From contig NZ_FTMN01000003.1 of NCBI RefSeq assembly GCF_900155945.1, positions 310,001 to 374,000 on the forward strand: a stretch of DNA of 64,000 nucleotides, written 5' to 3'. The DNA is from Marinobacterium stanieri (GTDB lineage Bacteria; Pseudomonadota; Gammaproteobacteria; Pseudomonadales; Balneatricaceae). Both the position numbers and the translations under genes were made by a program. The notes under the pieces are model-generated. The model worked only from the letters and a program-made list of their open reading frames with translations. It was not told the DNA's origin and made no database searches. Positions 58,885 to 64,000 of this stretch are shown piece after piece (the stretch's first letter is position 1; each line of letters begins with the position of its first letter).

Positions 58885-59561
58885 ACGGCCTTGAGTTCAC
58901 CGTCCACAAGCTCCAGTGTTCGGTCCATTTTCTGCGCCAGACCCAGGTCATGGGTCACCATGATAAACGCAGTCCCCAACTCCGCATTCAGCCGGTCCAG
59001 ATAGGACTGCACATCAGCCGCCGTATGACGATCCAGATTACCTGTCGGCTCATCCATAAGCACACAGGCGGGATCATTCACCAATGCACGGGCGATGGCG
59101 ACGCGTTGGCGCTCGCCACCGCTCAACTGGGAAGGTTTGTGGCTTAAGCGATGCTCCAGACCAACCTGTACAAGCAATGCTTCAGCACGCTTTCGGGCCG
59201 CTTCAGTACCTACCTTGGCCAGCAGCTGGGGCATGGCAACGTTCTCGAGGGCTGAAAACTCATGCAGAAGATGATGGAACTGGTAGACAAAGCCCAGCGC
59301 CTGATTGCGAAGACTTGATCGCTTACGCTCACTGATTGAATAGAGCGATTCCCCGGTAACACTGACCTCGCCGCTATCGGGCTTATCCAACCCGCCAAGT
59401 ATATTCAGCAAGGTACTTTTGCCACTGCCGGAACTGCCCAGAATGGCAACACGTTCGCCAGGCTGGACATGGAAATCGACGCCCTTGAGGATCTCAAAAG
59501 ACTTGCCACCCTCCTGAAACCCCTTGCGGATCGCTTCAGCCAGCAATACTGGTTCACTCAT
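58881..59561 (-). CDS. lolD: Lipoprotein-releasing ATPase LolD
   Basis: 226 residues. Walker [14 protein letters not shown]-loop FVYQFHHLL with the LolD-type hydrophobic stretch, signature [15 protein letters not shown], Walker [14 protein letters not shown]-loop MVTHD. Drives release of lipoproteins from the inner membrane. Overlaps the permease gene end by 8 bp. Confidence 0.96.
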   Translation of the reverse strand: MSEPVLLAEAIRKGFQEGGKSFEILKGVDFHVQPGERVAILGSSGSGKSTLLNILGGLDKPDSGEVSVTGESLYSISERKRSSLRNQALGFVYQFHHLLHEFSALENVAMPQLLAKVGTEAARKRAEALLVQVGLEHRLSHKPSQLSGGERQRVAIARALVNDPACVLMDEPTGNLDRHTAADVQSYLDRLNAELGTAFIMVTHDLGLAQKMDRTLELVDGELKAV

Positions 59562-60804
59562 AACGCAATGCCTCTGCCGGTTGAGTACGCGACGCCCTCC
59601 ATGCGGGATAAAGCGTGGCCAGGAAACTAATGGAGAATGCAGCCAGGGTAATCATGCCCACATCGGACCAGAGCAGCTCGGAAGGCAAATAGCTGATGAA
59701 ATACACATCGGCTGACAGGAACTCTATACCCAGCACCTGCTCAATCCAGGCAACCAGGTCCGTAACTGTCAGCGCCAGAGTCACACCCAGCAACACACCC
59801 AGCGCCGTTCCGATCAGACCGATCAGAATACCCTGAACCATAAACACCCGCAGGATGGTGGCCGGCGTTGCGCCCATGGTTCTCAGGATGGCGATATCCG
59901 CCTGCTTGTCTGTCACCACCATGACCAGCGTCGAGACAATATTGAAGGCCGCCACAAAAACAATCAGCAGCAGCAACAAGGCGATCATCCGCTTCTCCAT
60001 CTGGATGGCCTGAAACAGGTTGCCATGGGTACGCGTCCAATCACTGACATAAAGCGGCTCGGATTGCGCAGAAGCGACTTCACGCGCCAGTCTGGGGGCC
60101 TGGAACAAGTCATCAAATTTCAAACGCAAGCCATCTACACGACCCGTGCTCATACGCTTGATGCGGGCTGCATCCGCGATATGAATGTAGGCAAGGTTGG
60201 AATCCAGCTCGGCACCCACTGAAAAGATGCCACTGACCTGAAAGCGCTTGAGCCTGGGAACCACACCGGCAACACTGATCGAAGCCTCAGGGAGCACCAG
60301 GGTGACCTTATCGCCGACCGTTACACCAAGGAAACGCGCCAACAGCTCACCCAGTACGATGCGATATTCACCACCATCAAGCTGGCTAAGGTCACCTTCC
60401 TGCATATGACGCTGAATGATAGATACCTGCGCCTCAAGTGCGGGATCAATACCGTTGACCAGTACACCCTGGACACGACCACGGCTGGTCAGCATGCCTT
60501 GTGCCTGGATATAGGGAGCAGCCCCCTCAACACCCGGTGCCGTCTCAACCGAAGCCTGCAGGCTCTGCCAGTTCTCCAGCCCCTGATCGCCGTAGGCGTT
60601 CAAGGTGGCATGCGGCACCATGCCCAGTATGCGCTGACGTAATTCACGGTCGAAACCGTTCATAACCGAGAGCACGAGAATGAGAGCCGCGACACCCAGC
60701 ATCAAGCCCAGGATCGAAACCAGCGAAATAAAGGATATGAAATGATTGCCACGCTTGGCAGCGGTGTACCTGAGCCCGACAAATAATGATAGTGGTCTGA
60801 ACAT
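59554..60804 (-). CDS. lolC: Lipoprotein-releasing permease LolC/LolE
   Basis: 416 residues. N-terminal helix (about 25-48, [25 protein letters not shown]), large periplasmic domain (about 50-260) and three C-terminal helices (272-295, 317-345, 377-402). [18 protein letters not shown] is the conserved early segment. Only one permease gene accompanies lolD here; a second may lie elsewhere, or the protein may act as a LolF-like homodimer. Confidence 0.93.
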   Translation of the reverse strand: MFRPLSLFVGLRYTAAKRGNHFISFISLVSILGLMLGVAALILVLSVMNGFDRELRQRILGMVPHATLNAYGDQGLENWQSLQASVETAPGVEGAAPYIQAQGMLTSRGRVQGVLVNGIDPALEAQVSIIQRHMQEGDLSQLDGGEYRIVLGELLARFLGVTVGDKVTLVLPEASISVAGVVPRLKRFQVSGIFSVGAELDSNLAYIHIADAARIKRMSTGRVDGLRLKFDDLFQAPRLAREVASAQSEPLYVSDWTRTHGNLFQAIQMEKRMIALLLLLIVFVAAFNIVSTLVMVVTDKQADIAILRTMGATPATILRVFMVQGILIGLIGTALGVLLGVTLALTVTDLVAWIEQVLGIEFLSADVYFISYLPSELLWSDVGMITLAAFSISFLATLYPAWRASRTQPAEALRYE

Positions 60805-60907
60805 GGGGCAGGATTAAACCATAGTTAGCACCACAGCTCTAACAGAATTGCGTGTTTGTTGCGTATACTGACAGCAGTGATTCCAAATGGAGACGAGGAG
60901 ACTCAGC

Positions 60908-61480
60908 GTGACCGAAAGGCGTCAGTTCTACCGAATCGACCACCCGGTGATTATTGAACACCAGTGCATCAGCGATGCCGAGATTCAACAGTCAGGTCGG
61001 CCCGATCAGTTTGAGGTCTCACCCTTCTTCCTTTTGCAGGCACAGCTTCGTGACCTGGAAGCTGAATCCAATCACTGCCTGCATCGCCTCGGAGAACAGT
61101 CTCCAGCAGCCGAAGCCTGCTTTCGTGTGCTGAATCGCAAGATCGACCTGATAGCCAATACACTCTCTACCGATACCTTCAGCCTTGAACAGGGCGAGCC
61201 TCAGTACATCAACCTGAGTGAAGGTGGTCTCAATTTTACCCGCACTGCACCACTGGAAGCGGGACAGGCACTGGCACTCAAACTGGTTTTCACTGAGTCT
61301 CGCCTCGGGTTACTTCTTTATGCCCGCGTCATGCGCTGCTCAGCGATTGAAGCCGGGAATGAATATGAAATCGGGGTCGAATTTCTGCGCATGCCCGAGA
61401 GCTGCCGCACCCAGCTGGCCCGCCTGATTCTGGAAGCCCAGGCAAAGAAACGTCAGCACGCACAGGATAGCCTTTCATGA
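60908..61480 (+). CDS. PilZ-domain c-di-GMP receptor
   Basis: 190 residues. The two c-di-GMP motifs are split: RRQFYRID near the start (RxxxR) and NLSEGGLNF near residue 105 (NxSxxG), separated by about 95 residues of helical sequence (LLQAQLRDLEAESNHCLHRL). Beta-barrel strands continue to residue 175. GTG at 60908 has AGGAG 8 nt ahead; an in-frame ATG at 60887 has none. Overlaps the next gene by 4 bp. Probably reads c-di-GMP made by cyclases such as those at 10646 and 31523. Confidence 0.85.
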   Translation: MTERRQFYRIDHPVIIEHQCISDAEIQQSGRPDQFEVSPFFLLQAQLRDLEAESNHCLHRLGEQSPAAEACFRVLNRKIDLIANTLSTDTFSLEQGEPQYINLSEGGLNFTRTAPLEAGQALALKLVFTESRLGLLLYARVMRCSAIEAGNEYEIGVEFLRMPESCRTQLARLILEAQAKKRQHAQDSLS

Positions 61481-61788
61481 GCCAGAAGCCGCTTGATACC
61501 CCCTACCCCCGCCTATATCTGCTGGCTACAGGTGTTGGCTTCATAGGTCTGATCGCCTGGTTTTTTGCCGGACGGGAGCTGGGAATACTGGACTGGGCCA
61601 GCGAACTGGTGCCGGAATCCCACGCAGGCGCTGGCCTGATGCTGGGAATTATGCTGATGATGCTGCCGGGCTTTTTCCTGTGGAAGCTCTACAACCGCTG
61701 GATTGAAAAGCGACTTCAGGTAAAAGGCAAACACCTTGAAGATGACGTTTACCTGCCGCCAAAGACACGCACAAAAAAGCCGGACTGA
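61477..61788 (+). CDS. Small two-helix membrane protein, 103 aa
   Basis: Helices at about 12-30 and 48-66, then a basic tail (RWIEKRLQVKG, PKTRTKKPD). Not recognised. Coupled to the PilZ gene by a 4-bp overlap. The IS element inserted 4 bp after its TGA, inside what was its terminator, so the gene itself is intact; the duplicated target includes its last codon and stop. Confidence 0.75.
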   Translation: MSQKPLDTPYPRLYLLATGVGFIGLIAWFFAGRELGILDWASELVPESHAGAGLMLGIMLMMLPGFFLWKLYNRWIEKRLQVKGKHLEDDVYLPPKTRTKKPD

Positions 61789-61792
61789 GTCC
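61775..61792 (+). terminator. Left half of terminator split by the IS
   Basis: AAAAGCCGGAC here and GTCCGGCTTTT at 63072-63082 are exact complements. With one 10-bp target copy removed they rejoin as a stem with a 2-nt loop and A/T-runs on both sides, a bidirectional terminator between the PilZ unit and sthA. Confidence 0.85.
61783..61792. repeat. Target-site duplication, left copy
   Basis: GACTGAGTCC, identical to 63066-63075. Ten bases fits the IS4 family. Confidence 0.95.
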
Positions 61793-61807
61793 CACTGCTG
61801 TCCCATA
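61793..61807. repeat. IS left inverted repeat
   Basis: CACTGCTGTCCCATA; pairs base for base with the right end. Confidence 0.95.
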
Positions 61808-61890
61808 AATGGCAGCAAATGAGAAAGCCTGAATCCAAGTGAGTAAAATGAGAGTGCGACCAAACACTCTACTCACAAAGGATTCAGGCT

Positions 61891-63042
61891 TTGTCTCATC
61901 ATAACACCGCGTTTCATCAGTTGCTCCAGCCTTTGTCCAGACATGATTTTGAGCGAACGGCCCGTGAGCATCATGTGGGGCAAAAGCTCCGTTCAGCTTC
62001 ACGCTGGGATCAGTTCATTGGCATTGCGATGTCCCAGATTTCTGGCCGACAAAGTCTTCGCGACATCGAGTCTAGCCTCGCCAGTCAGCGGCATAAACTC
62101 TACCACCTCGGAGCCAAGCCGATTGCTCGCTCAACCCTCGCCCGCCTCAATGAGCAGCAGCCTGCCGAGCTCTATGAGGCCGTTTTTTATAAGCTCTTGC
62201 AACGCTGTTCTGTGCGTTCAAATGCGCATAAATTTCGCTTCAAAAATCCACTTTATTCACTCGATGCCAGCACCATCGATCTGTCATTGAATATTTTCCC
62301 CTGGGCAAAAATCCATCAGTCAAAAGCCGGTGTAAAGCTGCATACCGGCCTGAACAACGCCAGCTTAATTCCCGAGTTCGTTGCGCTCAGTGATGGACGG
62401 GAAGGCGATTTGATTCAGGGGCGCCAGTTCACCTTCCCGGCAGGCAGTATCGTGGCTTTTGATAAGGGCTATGTTGATTACCGCTGGTATGGAGAGCTGA
62501 CAAAACAAAAGGTTAGCTTTGTCACGCGACTGAGACCCAAAGCTGTTTATCAGGTGCAGAAATCGAATCCAGTACGTGCCAAGACGTCGGTTGAGTACGA
62601 TCAAGTGATTGAGCTGAGCAGTCAGCACGCGCAAAAACAGGGCGCACCCACGCTTCGATTGGTGGGGTATAACTGCCCGGAAAGCGGTAAACACTTCCGC
62701 TTTATCACCAACAACTTCAAGCTGGCCGCGATGACGATTGCGGCGATCTATAAGGATCGTTGGCAGGTGGAACTCTTCTTCAAAGCGCTCAAGCAAAACC
62801 TGAAGATAAAGGCGTTTTTAGGTAACAGTAAGAATGCTGTGCTGACGCAGATCTGGATCGCCATGATCTGCTATCTACTGCTCTCGTTTGCTCGCCACAG
62901 CGCCCGGCAAGGCTGGAGCGTACAACGCATAATGCGAACACTTCAGGTGAGCTTGTTCGAACGCATGCCCCTTTGGGCGCTGCTTAATCCTCCTCCATTA
63001 AAGCCAGAAAAAAGGGACCCTCAAATGAGGATCCCTTTATGA
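61891..63042 (+). CDS. IS4-family transposase
   Basis: 383 residues. N-terminal DUF4372-like helical part (HHNTAFHQLLQPLSRHDFERTAREHH), then the DDE domain: first Asp in SLDASTIDLSL, second in VAFDKGYVDY, Glu in the Y-(2)-R-(3)-E-(6)-K signature YKDRWQVELFFKALK. No frameshift. Its last codons overlap a hairpin at 63011-63038. Confidence 0.96.
   Translation: MSHHNTAFHQLLQPLSRHDFERTAREHHVGQKLRSASRWDQFIGIAMSQISGRQSLRDIESSLASQRHKLYHLGAKPIARSTLARLNEQQPAELYEAVFYKLLQRCSVRSNAHKFRFKNPLYSLDASTIDLSLNIFPWAKIHQSKAGVKLHTGLNNASLIPEFVALSDGREGDLIQGRQFTFPAGSIVAFDKGYVDYRWYGELTKQKVSFVTRLRPKAVYQVQKSNPVRAKTSVEYDQVIELSSQHAQKQGAPTLRLVGYNCPESGKHFRFITNNFKLAAMTIAAIYKDRWQVELFFKALKQNLKIKAFLGNSKNAVLTQIWIAMICYLLLSFARHSARQGWSVQRIMRTLQVSLFERMPLWALLNPPPLKPEKRDPQMRIPL
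63005..63038 (-). terminator. IS-borne terminator facing inwards from the right
   Basis: On the minus strand AAAGGGA-TCCTCA-TT-TGAGGG-TCCCTTT forms an almost perfect hairpin followed by six T (63014 down to 63008). It would stop transcripts entering the element from sthA. Confidence 0.7.
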
Positions 63043-63050
63043 TCAAAAAC

Positions 63051-63065
63051 TATGGGACAGCAGTG
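63051..63065. repeat. IS right inverted repeat
   Basis: TATGGGACAGCAGTG, exact complement of the left end. Confidence 0.95.
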
Positions 63066-63075
63066 GACTGAGTCC
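63066..63075. repeat. Target-site duplication, right copy
   Basis: GACTGAGTCC. Confidence 0.95.
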
Positions 63076-63082
63076 GGCTTTT
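63072..63082 (-). terminator. Right half of split terminator
   Basis: GTCCGGCTTTT, complement of AAAAGCCGGAC at 61775-61785. Alone it cannot fold, so sthA has lost its native terminator. Confidence 0.8.
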
Positions 63083-63103
63083 AAGTAGGCGCTTTCCTGA
63101 ATC

Positions 63104-64000
63104 TTAGAGGTTGGAGATACGATTCAGGCCCGAGATGGCCGCTACGCGGTAGGCTTCTGCCATGGTCGGGTAGTTGAAGGTGGTATTGACGAAGTACTTA
63201 AGCGTATTCGCCTCACCTTCCTGACTCATGATTGCCTGGCCAATATGGATGATCTCTGAAGCCTGGTCACCGAAGCAGTGAATACCGAGAATCTGTAAGG
63301 TTTCGCGGTGGAACAGGATCTTCAGCATACCGACCGGCTCACCCGAGATCTGGGCACGTGCAGTATCCTTGAAAAAGGCCTGCCCTGCCTCATAGGGAAC
63401 ACACTCAGCGGTCAACTCTTCTTCTGTTTTACCAATGGAGCTGATTTCCGGGATGGTGTAGATACCGGTCGGGACATCATTGATATAACGGAAGTCATCT
63501 TCAGACAGCATGTCGGCAGATGCAGAGCGACCCTGGTCAAGCGCTGCAGAGGCCAGGCTCGGCCAGCCAATCACATCACCTACTGCATATACACCTTCAG
63601 CTTCGGTGCGGTAGTGCTCATCCACCTGCAACTGGCCACGGCTATTGGCTTCCAGACCGATTTTATCCAGCCCCAGCCCTTTGGTATTGCCTGAACGGCC
63701 ATTACACCAGAGGAAAGCATCCGCACGCAGCTTTTTGCCTGACTTCATCGTCATGGTCACGCCATGGTCATCACCAATAACCGATTCATAATCTTCGTTA
63801 TGGCGGATCTTCACGGCGTTATTACGCAGGTGATAGCTCAGGGCATCAGAGATCTCATCATCCAGGAAAGACAGCAGGCGATCACGGGTATCGATCAGAT
63901 CCACTTTCACACCCAGGCCACTGAAGATGGAAGCATACTCACAGCCGATAACACCTGCACCGTAAATAACCAGTGTACGCGGGGTGTGGCTCAGCTTGAG
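63104..64000 (-). CDS. sthA: Soluble pyridine nucleotide transhydrogenase (5' part beyond right edge)
   Basis: The last 299 residues of about 464 are visible and the frame is open to the edge. NAD(P)-binding fold [23 protein letters not shown]-contacting [21 protein letters not shown], interface segment [18 protein letters not shown] and C-terminal dimer domain [37 protein letters not shown]. SthA re-oxidises NADPH with NAD+. It lacks the CxxxxC redox pair typical of related reductases, which would lie outside the window. Converges on the PilZ unit; its terminator is split by the IS. Confidence 0.96.
   Translation of the reverse strand, partial: LKLSHTPRTLVIYGAGVIGCEYASIFSGLGVKVDLIDTRDRLLSFLDDEISDALSYHLRNNAVKIRHNEDYESVIGDDHGVTMTMKSGKKLRADAFLWCNGRSGNTKGLGLDKIGLEANSRGQLQVDEHYRTEAEGVYAVGDVIGWPSLASAALDQGRSASADMLSEDDFRYINDVPTGIYTIPEISSIGKTEEELTAECVPYEAGQAFFKDTARAQISGEPVGMLKILFHRETLQILGIHCFGDQASEIIHIGQAIMSQEGEANTLKYFVNTTFNYPTMAEAYRVAAISGLNRISNL

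Larger units (their letters stand above)
61793..63065 (+). mobile_element. IS4-family insertion sequence, complete
   Basis: 1273 bp bounded by 15-bp perfect inverted repeats CACTGCTGTCCCATA (61793-61807 and, inverted, 63051-63065) and a 10-bp target duplication. One full-length transposase gene. Perfect ends, perfect duplication and an open frame indicate a recent, probably still active insertion. Confidence 0.97.

Noticed and set aside
63011-63038. Hairpin as plus-strand terminator of the transposase gene
   Set aside because: It overlaps the last codons and no T-run follows on the plus strand; the T-run is on the minus strand.

Overview
The window is a continuous, gene-dense stretch of chromosome from a Gram-negative gammaproteobacterium. 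Lipid A and KDO genes (lpxK, kdsB), the Lol system, ThrH, the AcnD/PrpF form of the methylcitrate cycle, EfpL and the block comEC-exbB-exbD-lpxK-trm112-kdsB-LMW phosphatase-murB point to the Pseudomonadales/Oceanospirillales side of the class. The exact genus cannot be read from the sequence. I see no tRNA, rRNA, CRISPR array, prophage or replication origin. One intact insertion sequence is present.

Layout, left to right. 1-2.4 kb: a response regulator with an AraC-type output domain cut by the left edge, two unrecognised membrane proteins, and the stump of an MFS transporter. 2.5-5.3 kb: a nitronate monooxygenase-like enzyme, then a phosphate transporter with its PhoU-like DUF47 partner. 5.3-8.6 kb: a five-gene operon PepSY / cytochrome b561 / PepSY / response regulator / histidine kinase with a PmrA/QseB-type box in front. 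8.6-14 kb: cvfB, two small unknowns and a large PAS/GAF/GGDEF/EAL protein. 14.3-17.7 kb: PEP synthase and its regulatory kinase/phosphorylase, divergent. 17.7-21.1 kb: a DOPA-dioxygenase-like protein, efpL, and paaX-DUF2889-paaY. 21.1-25.2 kb: an apparent sRNA locus, an NRAMP-fold transporter without metal-binding motifs, an LldR-like regulator and an L-lactate dehydrogenase. 25.3-31.5 kb: isochorismatase-like enzyme, acetoacetyl-CoA ligase behind a 40-bp perfect palindrome, small cytochrome c, dsbD, DAHP synthase. 31.5-32.9 kb: a diguanylate cyclase. 33-40.1 kb: the methylcitrate operon prpR-prpB-prpC-acnD-prpF. 40.1-47.6 kb: alpha/beta hydrolase, pabB, a LysM/M23 peptidase, thrH, cysB, a KfrA-like coiled-coil protein and rluC. 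47.6-51.3 kb: rne with a leader of about 400 nt. 51.4-60.8 kb: the envelope block and lolD-lolC. 60.9-64 kb: a PilZ protein, a small membrane protein, an IS4-family element, and sthA cut by the right edge.

Metabolically the window handles small organic acids: lactate to pyruvate (lldD-like), propionate to pyruvate and succinate (prp genes), pyruvate to PEP (ppsA/ppsR), acetoacetate to acetoacetyl-CoA (aacS), with PEP used by DAHP synthase. The best candidates for something undescribed are the NRAMP-like transporter in a lactate locus, the PepSY/cytochrome b561/two-component operon with a readable operator, the orphan sRNA-like unit at 21.1-21.3 kb, and the IS that landed in the loop of a transcription terminator and supplies a replacement terminator of its own.
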